Shown here piece after piece: positions 15,425-24,469 of a stretch of DNA of 64,000 bases (positions are counted from its first letter, which is position 1; each line of letters starts with the position of its first letter). The DNA is from JASLCR01 sp964619585. GTDB taxonomy: Bacteria; Patescibacteriota; Saccharimonadia; Saccharimonadales; Saccharimonadaceae. The DNA lies in NCBI GenBank assembly GCA_964619585.1, contig CAZUCO010000004.1, positions 1-64,000 on the forward strand, read 5' to 3'. The notes below the pieces were generated by a model. The model searched no databases and was not told the DNA's origin. It saw only the letters and a list, made by a program, of their open reading frames with translations. The position numbers were made by a program, and so were the translations under genes.

Positions 15425-15736
15425 ATGGCTTCACAAAATCTTTTCATCGGTAGCCTTGCTTACGCAACTACTGATGACGCACTAAAGGCTCATTTCGAGC
15501 AAGTTGGTCCTGTAGTCAGCGCACGCGTGATTACTGACCGCGAAACCGGTCGTTCAAAGGGATTTGCATTCGTTGAGATGCAAAACGACGAAGACAACCA
15601 GAAAGCAATTGACCAACTAGATGGTAAAGAGCTTGACGGTCGTACTATCAACGTCAGCCTTGCTCGTCCAAAAGAGGATCGTCCACGACGTGACGACAAC
15701 AACGGCGGTGGTTCATTCCGTCAGCGTAGCTGGTAG
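15425..15736 (+). CDS. RNA-binding protein with one RRM domain
   Basis: 103 aa. RNP2 is LFIGSL (residues 6-11) and RNP1 is KGFAFVEM (~45-52), the two aromatic RNA-contact strands of an RRM. The tail is Arg/Gly/Asp-rich (RPRRDDNNGGGSFRQRSW), as in cyanobacterial and CPR cold-inducible Rbp proteins. Family role: RNA chaperone or binding to single-stranded RNA. Monocistronic, ended by the hairpin at 15753. A GGGAG ribosome site lies upstream. Confidence 0.9.
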   Translation: MASQNLFIGSLAYATTDDALKAHFEQVGPVVSARVITDRETGRSKGFAFVEMQNDEDNQKAIDQLDGKELDGRTINVSLARPKEDRPRRDDNNGGGSFRQRSW

Positions 15737-15752
15737 AGTTTTTCTGCTCCTA

Positions 15753-15781
15753 AAAATAGCTCCGGATACCGGAGCTATTTT
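15753..15781 (+). terminator. Terminator after RRM gene
   Basis: AAAATAGCTCCGG, loop ATA, CCGGAGCTATTTT: a 13-bp perfect stem ending in T4. Confidence 0.85.
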
Positions 15782-15814
15782 GTTTGATACCTTTGCCCAT
15801 CTGGTAATTCACAT

Positions 15815-16174
15815 TTATCGAAACAGTGGTGACTGTACCCAGTCTTGACCCAAATGCAGCCAGCCGTTGATTAGTCCATAGCCATTTAGGAGCCATATTG
15901 TCACGATTACGACTGCGCAAGTCAGGAGCCAGAAAGCAGTTTTTACAGCAAGTGGCTGGCTCTTTAGCCAGGCTTGCCAGGCATCATATTTACCTTTTGC
16001 AAAATCAAGTAGTCGCTTGGCCCAATCGAATTCTGTTGACAAAATGCCAAGGCCCGCAAAGACGATCAACCAGCCTGGGCCTGGATATGGAATGCAGATA
16101 ATACCGATGATCAGCACTAATCCACCCAAAATACCAATAGCTGTTTTTTTGCTGCGTCGTCTAAACTTTTCCAT
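15815..16174 (-). CDS. PGPGW-type transmembrane protein
   Basis: 119 aa. The motif PYPGPGWLIVFAGLGIL defines the PGPGW family (PF09656/TIGR02611-like) of small membrane proteins of unknown function. Two hydrophobic regions lie at ~10-45 and ~80-102 with a soluble loop between. ATG 16174 gives a basic N-terminus (MEKFRRRSKK) and a 14-bp overlap with the preceding rdgB-like gene, so the two form an operon. Confidence 0.75.
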   Translation of the reverse strand: MEKFRRRSKKTAIGILGGLVLIIGIICIPYPGPGWLIVFAGLGILSTEFDWAKRLLDFAKGKYDAWQAWLKSQPLAVKTAFWLLTCAVVIVTIWLLNGYGLINGWLHLGQDWVQSPLFR

Positions 16175-16724
16175 GCTTCTTCTCGAAAAATGCACGTAAT
16201 TGATCAAGTGGTCTAATCTCTAGATAAGTCTCATAGTCTTCGGCTTCAGTTAGTTGAGCACGTGTTCGGCCACCATAACCGTCAACGCACCAGATCGGGT
16301 CAAAGCCGTATCCACCTTCTCCAACCGGGTTCATTGTGATCAAGCCTCTTTGTTCGCCAGAGAAAAACGTACACACTTTGCCATCAAAGTAGCAGTACTC
16401 TACTGTCGCAGTAGCCGTCCGGTCGTCAAACCCATCAAGCATCCTACACAACTTCTTAAGACCACTCTCAGCCTCTACAAAGAACTTGATAAAAGGACCA
16501 GGCAAATCTCCGAGCGCTGTAAACTTTAGCCCAATATCTTCAACGATAACAGGACGCTCGAGTACTTGATATGCTTGACGAGCCTTGTGTTCACTGATCT
16601 TCTTTAGGTCAAGCGACTGAATCTCATCAAGCTCCATAGCATGCTGATCAAACTCAATTCCAATGAGCTTTGAAAAGTATTCTGCTTTTTTCGGGTTTCC
16701 CGTTACAAACACTGTCTTCTGCAC
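16161..16724 (-). CDS. Non-canonical purine NTP pyrophosphatase, RdgB/HAM1 family
   Basis: 187 aa. The family signatures FVTGNPKKAEYF (substrate Lys), EDIGLKF and GYGFDPIW are all present. These enzymes hydrolyse ITP, dITP and XTP to the monophosphate, cleaning the nucleotide pool. The usual C-terminal SHR motif is not visible (the end reads LEIRPLDQLRAFF), so specificity may differ. It diverges from an HD-hydrolase gene with only 20 bp between the starts. Confidence 0.85.
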   Translation of the reverse strand: MQKTVFVTGNPKKAEYFSKLIGIEFDQHAMELDEIQSLDLKKISEHKARQAYQVLERPVIVEDIGLKFTALGDLPGPFIKFFVEAESGLKKLCRMLDGFDDRTATATVEYCYFDGKVCTFFSGEQRGLITMNPVGEGGYGFDPIWCVDGYGGRTRAQLTEAEDYETYLEIRPLDQLRAFFEKKHGKV

Positions 16725-16744
16725 ACATATAGTATACTTGACCT

Positions 16745-17332
16745 ATGGATTATCCGTCTATGGACCGCTTGGCCGACTTGCAACAAATGATTGCTGACTT
16801 TGCAAAAATAAAACGCGTCCCTCAGATAGGAGATAACGGTGTAGCAGAGAATGACGTTGAGCACAGCTTCGGACTTGCGCTCACATGTTGGTACTTACAG
16901 CCAAAAATAGCACCGGAGCTTGACCTTCTTAAAATCCTGCAGCTTGCGCTTGCGCACGATATTGTTGAGCTTCACGCTGGAGATACATTTATTTTTGACG
17001 AGGAGAAGTTAGCTACCAAGGAGCAGCGCGAACGAGCTGCCCTTGAACAGGTCAGAAGTGATTGGCCTGACTTTTCCGAACTCGCCAAACATGCAGAAGA
17101 TTACATGGACAAAATCGATGAGGAAGCACGATTCGTAAAGGCAGTCGACAAAATCTTGCCAGTTATTATGGTTGATATTGGTGAAAAGGCTGTATTTTGG
17201 GACAGGCACAATGTTACGCTTGATATGGAACGTAACAATAAGGTCACTATCCGAGTATCTGACTATGTGTCGCCCTATTACGAAAAACTCATCGAATGGC
17301 TCGATGAGCGTGGTAATATTCCGAAGGTTTAG
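16745..17332 (+). CDS. HD-domain hydrolase (HD_3/YfbR-like)
   Basis: 195 aa. The metal ligands are in DVEHSF (His), ALAHDIVE (His-Asp) and a distal AVDKILP (Asp). The length and pattern fit HD_3 proteins such as 5'-deoxynucleotidases, which remove phosphate from dNMPs. The substrate cannot be set from sequence. A close relative in fold lies at 19064. It converges on the MazG-like gene with a 4-bp overlap. Confidence 0.8.
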   Translation: MDYPSMDRLADLQQMIADFAKIKRVPQIGDNGVAENDVEHSFGLALTCWYLQPKIAPELDLLKILQLALAHDIVELHAGDTFIFDEEKLATKEQRERAALEQVRSDWPDFSELAKHAEDYMDKIDEEARFVKAVDKILPVIMVDIGEKAVFWDRHNVTLDMERNNKVTIRVSDYVSPYYEKLIEWLDERGNIPKV

Positions 17333-17733
17333 TTACCCTCTTTAAGTTCTGGGTATTTTGATGGCTCATTTCGGTAGTATTTTACCCATTCGTCAGATTC
17401 ATCAAGTGCTATCGTTTCGACAAAAGTACCATCGGAAAAATTGCCTTTTTTGTCGAGCTTATCTTGCCTCGCCTTTTCGATCTGCTCACTTGATATGTCC
17501 AGACGCTGTTTTATATCCTCGATCACTTGCTGCACGTCACTAAGCTCTTGAATTATTTTCTGCGTATCACCGCTCTCGATCGGAATCTCATCCGCTTCTT
17601 CAACTAGCTTGGCACGTAAAGCATGTAAAACCTCTTTATCGGAGAGTTGCCGAGAAGTAATCTTTTGATTAAGCTGCTTATACATAGCGGGTAGCTTGCT
17701 GCGTACAAGTTTCTCAAACTTAAATGTAGGCAT
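17329..17733 (-). CDS. MazG-like nucleotide pyrophosphohydrolase
   Basis: 134 aa, all helical. The motif KLVEEADEI followed ~20 residues later by ELSDVQQVIEDI matches the ExxE...ExxD magnesium site of the all-alpha NTP-PPase superfamily (MazG/HisE-like), in a short version widespread in CPR. It probably hydrolyses damaged or unwanted nucleotides; HisE function is unlikely without his genes nearby. It follows the glycosyltransferase gene by one base, so it is in the same transcript. Confidence 0.75.
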   Translation of the reverse strand: MPTFKFEKLVRSKLPAMYKQLNQKITSRQLSDKEVLHALRAKLVEEADEIPIESGDTQKIIQELSDVQQVIEDIKQRLDISSEQIEKARQDKLDKKGNFSDGTFVETIALDESDEWVKYYRNEPSKYPELKEGN

Positions 17734-17734
17734 A

Positions 17735-18517
17735 TCAGCTCTCCCATTTATCTATAGCAAATTTTTCGTAGAAATATGCAGCGCTCTGCTCCATCTCGTC
17801 TTTTCGAGTCGCACCCCGAACGTCGGCTTCAAGGTGTCGAGTCACTATTGTCGGTATTACTACCGCATGGACCCCGATGTCGCGCAGTCTTCGAGCGAGA
17901 TCCTGACCTTCATGATACCGAAATGCCTCATCGTATCCACCAATACGACTAAAGTCGTCTAGGTTTAACACAAAGCTCCCCTCAGCCACCCAATCAACTG
18001 ATCGAACCGTATCAACCATTGCCTTCTCGAGCCATGGATAATCCCAGTCGCGTTGCTCCAAGCCACCTTGATCGTGTTCTTTGACAAGTCTGCGAAACTC
18101 AGCATCACGCTTTGGGTGCATTTCGTGGCCGTAGTTCCAGCTCATCGGTGTACCATCTTTATTTAGGATGGTTCCGCCAACCAGCTGGTGAGGATTTTCT
18201 TCAAACAAGCTGCGAATTGTCTGCGCGTTATCAGTTGTAACCAGCTCCGTATCACAATCAAGAAACCACACAATCCCCGTCTTCCCAAGCTCAAGTACTC
18301 GGTTACGATTACCGCCCGCGCCGCGATTTTGCTCACCAAAAACTATATCAACATTTGGAAGAGTGTTTTTCACCTCCTCAAGGACACGCTGATCAGTCGA
18401 ATGATCATCCAAGACTGTGATGCTAGTAAAGTCGTCTTCAACAAGAGCGGAGACGAGCGGTAGTAATAGCTCGGGCGCATTGTAGTGCGGGATCGCTACA
18501 TGAACTGGCAATGACAT
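17735..18517 (-). CDS. Glycosyltransferase family 2
   Basis: 260 aa from ATG 18517 (MSLPVHVAIPHYNAP). GT-A features in order: nucleotide-binding VAIPHYN, VLDDHSTD, GAGGNRNR, the DxD-type WFLDCDTE, then EGSFVLNLDDFSRIGGYDE and EGQDLARRL as acceptor/catalytic region. No membrane helix, so it acts in the cytoplasm on a lipid or protein acceptor. The sugar is unknown. Confidence 0.85.
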   Translation of the reverse strand: MSLPVHVAIPHYNAPELLLPLVSALVEDDFTSITVLDDHSTDQRVLEEVKNTLPNVDIVFGEQNRGAGGNRNRVLELGKTGIVWFLDCDTELVTTDNAQTIRSLFEENPHQLVGGTILNKDGTPMSWNYGHEMHPKRDAEFRRLVKEHDQGGLEQRDWDYPWLEKAMVDTVRSVDWVAEGSFVLNLDDFSRIGGYDEAFRYHEGQDLARRLRDIGVHAVVIPTIVTRHLEADVRGATRKDEMEQSAAYFYEKFAIDKWES

Positions 18518-18565
18518 ATCACTATCATACCGCATACATTCATTAACCACTTCGTTGAAATCGTG

Positions 18566-18805
18566 CTATTGCTTTTCAAATCGAGGCGCTTTGAGGCCAT
18601 CAATCTCGACAACTTCAACAAACATGTCGTAAGGTCGCACCCATACCGAAGACATGCCTTGCTTCTCCCTCATTTCTGATCGATATATAACCATCCACTC
18701 TAGAGTCTCCGTGTGACACGCAAGGCCAATTACTTCATATACGCCACCCTTATAGTGCCGGTACATACCGAGCGCAAGCTGAGGTTGATCACCCATATCC
18801 TTCAT
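18566..18805 (-). CDS. DUF1653 domain protein
   Basis: 79 aa. The sequence YRHYKGGVYEVIGLACHTETLEWMVIYRS is the hallmark of DUF1653, small beta-rich proteins of unknown function common in bacteria and CPR. The C-terminus VRPYDMFVEVVEIDG also fits. It is in line with the helix-hairpin-helix gene 14 bp upstream. Confidence 0.85.
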   Translation of the reverse strand: MKDMGDQPQLALGMYRHYKGGVYEVIGLACHTETLEWMVIYRSEMREKQGMSSVWVRPYDMFVEVVEIDGLKAPRFEKQ

Positions 18806-18819
18806 ATTTTATGCTCCTC

Positions 18820-19071
18820 CTAGTATTTCCAATTCCACCACTTCAGCTTCTCACGCACGCGATCTTCCGGAGCGGTATTGGCGTAATACACTGCACAGCG
18901 AAAGACGTACAATAAGCACCGGTCTTCTGTTCGATCAACTCGCGAGTTGTGGCGCTCGTAAAGATCTTCAGCATCCTGCCCCATAAGATCCTCAACCGTC
19001 CTGATGCCAATTCCCTCGAAATCCTCTGCAATTGAATCACCAACACCCGGGATTTCAGTTAGACTACTCAT
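18820..19071 (-). CDS. Helix-hairpin-helix protein, Cdd1/pathogenicity-locus family
   Basis: 83 aa. An HhH motif (LTEIPGVGDSIAEDFEGIGI) is followed by a conserved CLLYVFRCAVYYAN segment, matching the PF11731 family. HhH units bind DNA backbone; the biological role of this family is unknown. It overlaps the HD hydrolase gene by 8 bp. Confidence 0.8.
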   Translation of the reverse strand: MSSLTEIPGVGDSIAEDFEGIGIRTVEDLMGQDAEDLYERHNSRVDRTEDRCLLYVFRCAVYYANTAPEDRVREKLKWWNWKY

Positions 19072-19666
19072 CGTAGATACCTTTCAGCACTTCAAAAGAC
19101 TGTTCGTAAATGTCCAAGATTGCTATTGGGGGCGTAACCTTCAGCCTTGATTCAAACTTCATACGCTGACGTTTAGCCCATGCTTCAACATCTTGTTTCG
19201 TATGAATACCGTTTTGGCGAGCGTACTGGGCATTATGGGGATGATGTGTCCAGGTCGTACATGCCTTATCAAGTACAAAGACAGTAGCGGCCTCTGCACT
19301 ATCAAGTGCTTCATACTCATACATTGCTTGCTTCAGAGCTGGATATTTTACAAATATACGGTCAAACTCCGCTAGTGCCGTCTGCTCTTTAGCGTGCTTG
19401 GCTGCATGTTGTTCGGGCGTGAAATGCATTGTATTCTCATCTCCAGTAATAATCTCAAGTAAGTCATGACAAAGTGCAAACAGCATCACTTTACTCGCAT
19501 CAAGCTCAGGACATTTTGTCGTTACTATATGGTATGCGATAAGTGCTAGAGAAAAACTATGATGCGAATCTGACTCATTTTCATGATTCGGCAGCATTGT
19601 TGCTCGTTTAACATTACCCATTTCACCAAGCAACTCAGAAAGTCTAACGATGTCTTGAATGCTCAT
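19064..19666 (-). CDS. HD-domain hydrolase (HD_3 type)
   Basis: 200 aa. Ligands: SDSHHSFSLAL, ALCHDLLEIITGD and a distal VLDKACT. Same superfamily as the protein at 16745 but clearly diverged, so not a recent duplicate. Likely a nucleotide or nucleoside phosphohydrolase. It heads a run with the HhH and DUF1653 genes. Confidence 0.78.
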   Translation of the reverse strand: MSIQDIVRLSELLGEMGNVKRATMLPNHENESDSHHSFSLALIAYHIVTTKCPELDASKVMLFALCHDLLEIITGDENTMHFTPEQHAAKHAKEQTALAEFDRIFVKYPALKQAMYEYEALDSAEAATVFVLDKACTTWTHHPHNAQYARQNGIHTKQDVEAWAKRQRMKFESRLKVTPPIAILDIYEQSFEVLKGIYDE

Positions 19667-19730
19667 TATTTGCTAGTTCTCCTGATCAAATTATCCCATA
19701 TTCGGAGTGGTTGATTACGATAGCAGTTCG

Positions 19731-21743
19731 TCATAACAACGCTAAGAACTCTTTTTCATTTATAATTTTCGTACCGTGGCTTTCGGCCTTTTTTAACTTA
19801 CTTGCACCAACTTTTCCTCCGGCAACCAAGTAGGTCGTATCTTTGGCGACTGCCGTCTGGAACGTGCCGCCCAAGTTTCGAATCTTCTCTGCCGCTTCAT
19901 CACGACTCATACTTTCCAGCGTGCCCGTAACAACAAAGTTTTGTCCGGCAAGTTTTCCGGACCTCTCTTCAAAATGAGGCTCTACACCAAGTTCACTAAA
20001 CTTTCCAAGTAGCGTTTCATTATCTTCATCAGCAAACCACGCCGCTACACTCTCTGCAACAACTTCACCGACGCCTTCAACTGATTTCAGCTCATCAATC
20101 GTTGCATGCGATAACTTCTGCAGTGACCCGAAATGATTCACCAAATCAATTGCTGTCTGAACACCAACATGTCGGATACCAAGTCCGTACACAAATCGTT
20201 CAAGCGGTGGGGTTTTCTTGTCAGTGATCGCATTAATCAGCTTCTCGGCTGAGATGTCTGCGAACCTATCCAACTTGAGTAAGTCATCTTTTGTCAGTTT
20301 GTAGATGTCTGCCAGATCTTTTACATACCCAGCATCCACTAGGGCAACAACATTCTTTTCACCAAGCGTGTCGATATCGAGCGCACCTTTTGAAGCAAAA
20401 TGCTGCAATGCACGCTTGAGCAGCAATGGCCCCGTCGCTCCCTTTACACGATATACCGCCTCACCCTCAGGTCGTGTAAATTCTAGCTCTGGATACTGAC
20501 GCTGCAATTCGCTCTCGTAATTAATCCGTTTAGTACCAATTGGACGCAGCTCGGTCAGTACACTCTGGACCTGAGGAATAATATCGCCGGCCTTAAAGAT
20601 AATCACCGTATCGCCTCGTCGTACATCTAGTCTCGCAATCTCATCAGCATTGTGTAGACTTGCATGCTGGACAGTCGTCCCCGCAATCTGCACCGGGTCA
20701 AACACCGCCACAGGAGTAGCCGCACCAGTACGACCAATCGAGATAACGATATCTTTTACAATGGTTGTCGCCTCTTCAGCTGCGTATTTGTAAGCAACAG
20801 CTGCTCGAGGACTTTTGCCCACTACACCAAGCTCTGCAAATTGTTCACGGTTGTTAACCTTAATCACGAGACCGTCGGTATTAAAGCGAAAACTCGCCCG
20901 TTTTTCATCAAGTTCATCAACATACTCCATCACATCATCCAGGTCTGTCATCACTCTCGTTTGACCGCTCGTTGTCACTCCAAGCTCGTTCATCATGTCA
21001 TAGCCGACCGCGTTAGATGGGATGTCATCAACATCCTCTCGGAGCACATCGTAGCCAACAAAATGTAGTGGACGCTCAGCAACGAGTCGCGGATCAAGTT
21101 GACGAATCGTACCTGCTGCAAGATTACGAGGGTTTTTAAACAGTGGCTGGCCTGCTTTTTCGCGTTTTTCATTAAGCCGTGCAAAATCGTCTTTATACAT
21201 CACGATTTCCCCGCGGATCTCCGTACGACCACGAAGCAGGTATGCGTATTTTTGATTTTCTCGCAATTTGAGCGGTACGTTTTCAATCGTTCTAACGTTC
21301 ATCGTTACGTCTTCGCCGACTCGGCTGTCACCACGCGTAACTGCCTGCACCAGCACACCATCCTGATATAGAAGTGCGCAAGCAAGTCCATCCATCTTTA
21401 TATCGCAAATAAATTCGTGTTTTGCACCAGGCAAGATCTTGTCCATGCGTTTCACCCATGCTTCAACTTCTTCGCGATTAAACACATCATTGAGTGAAAT
21501 CATCGGTACACGATGTGTCACCTTCTGGAACTTTTCAAGCGCGACACCTGCCACACGTTGCGTTGGTGAGTCTGGTGTGACAAGTTCAGGATACTGCTCC
21601 TCAAGCCCAGAAAGCTCGTGCTTGAGGCTATCAGCAGCCGCTTCGCTCATTGTTGATTCGTTGAGCACGTGATAATGATAGCGATAGTCATTGATTAGTC
21701 TTCTAAGCTGCTCAATACGCTCTTTAGGCTGGACTTGTGTCAT
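19731..21743 (-). CDS. ligA: NAD-dependent DNA ligase LigA, zinc finger lost
   Basis: 670 aa from ATG 21743 (MTQVQPKERI). Order: Ia/adenylation domain with AMP-accepting KMDG (in FICDIKMDGLACALL), OB fold (GRTGAATPVAVFDPVQIAGT), HhH repeats (GLGIRHVGVQTA, SVEGVGEVVAE) and a C-terminal BRCT domain (LAGQNFVVTGTLESMSRDEA). The four-cysteine zinc finger normally between OB and HhH is absent: the segment YPELEFTRPEGEAVYRVKG has no Cys, and the whole enzyme has only two. It seals nicks during replication and repair. Its start overlaps the upstream membrane-protein gene by 20 bp. Confidence 0.95.
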   Translation of the reverse strand: MTQVQPKERIEQLRRLINDYRYHYHVLNESTMSEAAADSLKHELSGLEEQYPELVTPDSPTQRVAGVALEKFQKVTHRVPMISLNDVFNREEVEAWVKRMDKILPGAKHEFICDIKMDGLACALLYQDGVLVQAVTRGDSRVGEDVTMNVRTIENVPLKLRENQKYAYLLRGRTEIRGEIVMYKDDFARLNEKREKAGQPLFKNPRNLAAGTIRQLDPRLVAERPLHFVGYDVLREDVDDIPSNAVGYDMMNELGVTTSGQTRVMTDLDDVMEYVDELDEKRASFRFNTDGLVIKVNNREQFAELGVVGKSPRAAVAYKYAAEEATTIVKDIVISIGRTGAATPVAVFDPVQIAGTTVQHASLHNADEIARLDVRRGDTVIIFKAGDIIPQVQSVLTELRPIGTKRINYESELQRQYPELEFTRPEGEAVYRVKGATGPLLLKRALQHFASKGALDIDTLGEKNVVALVDAGYVKDLADIYKLTKDDLLKLDRFADISAEKLINAITDKKTPPLERFVYGLGIRHVGVQTAIDLVNHFGSLQKLSHATIDELKSVEGVGEVVAESVAAWFADEDNETLLGKFSELGVEPHFEERSGKLAGQNFVVTGTLESMSRDEAAEKIRNLGGTFQTAVAKDTTYLVAGGKVGASKLKKAESHGTKIINEKEFLALL

Positions 21744-22812
21744 CGTCAACAACCTTTCGATACAAAAGATAAATATAGCTTGCCGCAAAAACAATACTCG
21801 CCGATGAAACAAGTAGAAGAATGATTGGTACAATCGGTACCCAGGCAAGCTGAGGCAGCACTGTAATCAACCAGCTTGCAAAGATAATTACCGGGATCAT
21901 GATTATTGCCCAGGCTAACGTAACAATGAAGGCAAGCCAGACGAAACGTAGTAGAATACGAAGGCGTCGGCCAACCACAAGGTCACCCGCTACACGAAGT
22001 GCATGCCATGGATACATGCCTGGCAGAGTCACCACCACCATGGCAATTAGCGTACTCGTCATGAGATAGAGCGACAATACAGTTAACAAGGCAGCTATAA
22101 CGAATATCAAAAATGCTATCACGCCATTTGCAATTAAGTCAGTCTCGAGAGCAACGTTGTAACCAATGACGGCTATCACAATTGGTACCAGTTGAATTAA
22201 TAGAAGCAGCGAAAGTAAGGTCACAGAAACAATCGGTGATCCTGCACTATATAGTCCGTCTCTTAGTCGCGGAGACTTGCCTGCAAGCTGTGCCCGCAGA
22301 AGCCATACTGTCGTCAACCAGGCAAGCAGCCCCAAAATCGCTGCAAATACTTGCTGTACATCACTGTTTGTTGTCGAGAATGCTCCTTCCATGCCAGCCA
22401 CCAACAGTACACTTGCTTTGCCAATCTCACCCCAACCACCCTCAAATATATTCTGACCCGCCTCACTTACTGATTCCGCCAAAGACTGAAATGATTCCTG
22501 CGATGCAAGTCCCACGATGAGTGAGGACGCAAGAGCAAACACAAAGACAAGCCACAGGTACGTCGAAGTATAGGCGCGTAATGTTCGCAGTACGTAGTTT
22601 GTAAATGAAATATACCCAGGCAGCAATAGTGGTCGCACATAGTCGCGTCTTCTTGTACGTCGAAAACTCCTATGCGGACGACGAGCGAGAAAACTCTGAC
22701 TACGTACCTTTATTTGCTGCAAGTAGCTCGCGGCACGGGTATTACTTGAGCGCGGCTTTACCGCTTTTGAGATTTGCTTTTTTGAATTTGAACGTTTTTT
22801 TGCTGTAGCCAT
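21724..22812 (-). CDS. Multi-pass membrane protein of unknown function
   Basis: 362 aa. A very basic N-terminal ~60 residues (KKRSNSKKQISKAVKPR, RRPHRSFRRTRRR) precede about six membrane helices (e.g. LWLVFVFALASSLIVGLA, LLSLLLLIQLVPIVIAVIG, FVWLAFIVTLAWAIIMIPVIIFA). The look is that of glycerophosphoryl-diester-phosphodiesterase-type membrane domains or other patescibacterial membrane proteins, but no family can be named. The basic tail may bind DNA, RNA or phospholipid. Confidence 0.65.
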   Translation of the reverse strand: MATAKKRSNSKKQISKAVKPRSSNTRAASYLQQIKVRSQSFLARRPHRSFRRTRRRDYVRPLLLPGYISFTNYVLRTLRAYTSTYLWLVFVFALASSLIVGLASQESFQSLAESVSEAGQNIFEGGWGEIGKASVLLVAGMEGAFSTTNSDVQQVFAAILGLLAWLTTVWLLRAQLAGKSPRLRDGLYSAGSPIVSVTLLSLLLLIQLVPIVIAVIGYNVALETDLIANGVIAFLIFVIAALLTVLSLYLMTSTLIAMVVVTLPGMYPWHALRVAGDLVVGRRLRILLRFVWLAFIVTLAWAIIMIPVIIFASWLITVLPQLAWVPIVPIILLLVSSASIVFAASYIYLLYRKVVDDDTSPA

Positions 22813-22815
22813 AAT

Positions 22816-23691
22816 CTAAAACTTGTTAGCGTTAGCCCTCAAACGAGCAATTCGATCTTCGAGGGGCGGATGCGTACTAAATAGCCTTGAAAGCATGCCT
22901 GGCTTGAGCGGATTTGCAAAGAAGAGATGAGCTGTTGACGTATTCTGCTTCTGCATTGGTCGTGCATGGTCTCCTAATTTCTCAAGAGCGCTGGCGAGAC
23001 CCTCACTGTCGCGTGTCGTCAATGCACCAGTGGCATCAGCAAGATATTCGCGTTGGCGGCTAATCGCCATTTGAATCAGCATAGCCGCAATTGGTGCAAG
23101 AATAATCACGACGATACCAACCACAATCACAACAGGGTTAGTGTTATTACGGTTGTCTCCACCAAAGAAAATCATGCGGAGTGCAATATCTGACAAAATG
23201 CCAATCGCACTTGCAAGTCCAAATGCAATCATGCCCACCCTAATATCATAATTGCGCACATGACCCATCTCGTGTGCCATAACCGCAGCCAATTCACGAT
23301 CAGTCATTATGTCCATAATTCCTGTTGTTGCAGCGACGACGGCATGCTTTGGATCACGTCCCGTAGCAAAAGCGTTTGGCGCCGGATCATCAATAATATA
23401 CACTTTTGGCATTGGCATGCCTGTTGCGATCGTGAGATTCTCAACGATACGCCATAGTCGAGGATTGTCACGTTTTTCAATCTCTTTTGCGCCAGTCATC
23501 GCAACAGCAAGCTTGCTGGCCATAAAATATTGGATCAGCGCGTAGACAGCCGCACCGCCCATAACCCATGGGGTGATCAGCGGTTCGCCATATATTGCAC
23601 TAAACGCCCAGCCCACCGCTGCTACAACACCAATAAACACTGCCATGATAAGCACCGTATTTCGTTTATTAGTAGCAACTGCTCCGTACAT
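22816..23691 (-). CDS. htpX: Zinc metalloprotease HtpX
   Basis: 291 aa, the usual family length. Catalytic HEMGH (in AAVMAHEMGHVRNYDI) with the third ligand Glu in QREYLADATGA; two N-terminal membrane helices and two more around residues 160-215. It degrades misfolded membrane proteins. It is followed by a membrane protein and preceded by lemA (23 bp), a pairing seen in many bacteria. Confidence 0.95.
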   Translation of the reverse strand: MYGAVATNKRNTVLIMAVFIGVVAAVGWAFSAIYGEPLITPWVMGGAAVYALIQYFMASKLAVAMTGAKEIEKRDNPRLWRIVENLTIATGMPMPKVYIIDDPAPNAFATGRDPKHAVVAATTGIMDIMTDRELAAVMAHEMGHVRNYDIRVGMIAFGLASAIGILSDIALRMIFFGGDNRNNTNPVVIVVGIVVIILAPIAAMLIQMAISRQREYLADATGALTTRDSEGLASALEKLGDHARPMQKQNTSTAHLFFANPLKPGMLSRLFSTHPPLEDRIARLRANANKF

Positions 23692-23714
23692 GTTTGTTCT
23701 CCGGCCCTCGACGT

Positions 23715-24284
23715 CTAGAACTTAACTTCAACCGGATTTTCGATTGCTGCTTGGTCTTCAACTTCGAAGAATTCACGATTTTTGATACCTGCAATTGCAG
23801 CTACCAAGTTACTTGGTACAGTTTGGACCTTAGTATTGAGATCCCGCACACCGCCATTGTAGAAACGGCGAGATGCTTGGATCTTATCTTCAGTATCAAC
23901 GAGCTCTTGCTGTAAATGCAAGAAGTTCTGGTTTGCTTTTAGGTCAGGATACGACTCAGCAACCGCAAACAGACTTTTAAGAGCGCCCTCGAATTGATTC
24001 TCAGCTTGGGCGGCCTGTTTTGGCCCTTTATTGGCTGCATCAAGTACATTTGCACGTGCATCAGTGACATCCTGAAGAACTTGCTTTTCATGCGCAGCAT
24101 AGCCCTTGACTGTTTCAATCAAATTTGGGATCAGATCAGCTCGTCGCTTGAGCTGAACGGTAATATCACTCCATGCTTCATCAACACGTACCCGTAGACG
24201 CACAAGGCCGTTGTACATAACAAAAAAGATAATCACCAAGAGAGCAAGCACTCCTAGTACAATCCATAGCCACAATAATTCCAT
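23715..24284 (-). CDS. lemA: LemA family protein
   Basis: 189 aa. An N-terminal membrane anchor (LWIVLGVLALLVIIFFVMYN) is followed by the family core VDEAWSDITVQLKRRADLIPNLIETVKGYAAHE and YPDLKANQNFLHLQQEL. LemA proteins are extracytoplasmic helical bundles of uncertain role, often next to HtpX. First gene of the lemA-htpX unit. Confidence 0.92.
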   Translation of the reverse strand: MELLWLWIVLGVLALLVIIFFVMYNGLVRLRVRVDEAWSDITVQLKRRADLIPNLIETVKGYAAHEKQVLQDVTDARANVLDAANKGPKQAAQAENQFEGALKSLFAVAESYPDLKANQNFLHLQQELVDTEDKIQASRRFYNGGVRDLNTKVQTVPSNLVAAIAGIKNREFFEVEDQAAIENPVEVKF

Positions 24285-24345
24285 TTTCTTGTCTCCCTAT
24301 TACTCTTCCGTTAATTCTATACTTCAATTATATCACTTCAAAACA

Positions 24346-24374
24346 AAAAGACCTCGGATATTGGACAAGGTCTC
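24346..24374 (-). terminator. Terminator after tRNA-Leu/tRNA-Cys
   Basis: Read on the minus strand: AGACCT, loop, AGGTCT followed by TTTTTG. It ends the two-tRNA transcript. Confidence 0.65.
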
Positions 24375-24378
24375 AAAG

Positions 24379-24466
24379 TGGTGCGCGGGGCGGGACTTGA
24401 ACCCGCACGGCTTATTCAGCCAAGAGATTTTAAGTCTCTCGTGTCTACCAATTCCACCACCTGCGC
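24379..24466 (-). tRNA. tRNA-Leu (TAA)
   Basis: Minus strand: starts GCGCAGGTGGTGGAATTGG, anticodon arm AGAGA-CTTAAAA-TCTCT with anticodon TAA, long variable arm, GGTTCAAGTC T-loop, encoded CCA. One A-C mismatch in the acceptor stem. Confidence 0.93.
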
Positions 24467-24469
24467 ATG

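Noticed and set aside
17329..17733. Histidine biosynthesis gene hisE
   Set aside because: The MazG-like fold is shared but no other his gene is present. A house-cleaning role fits the neighbours better.
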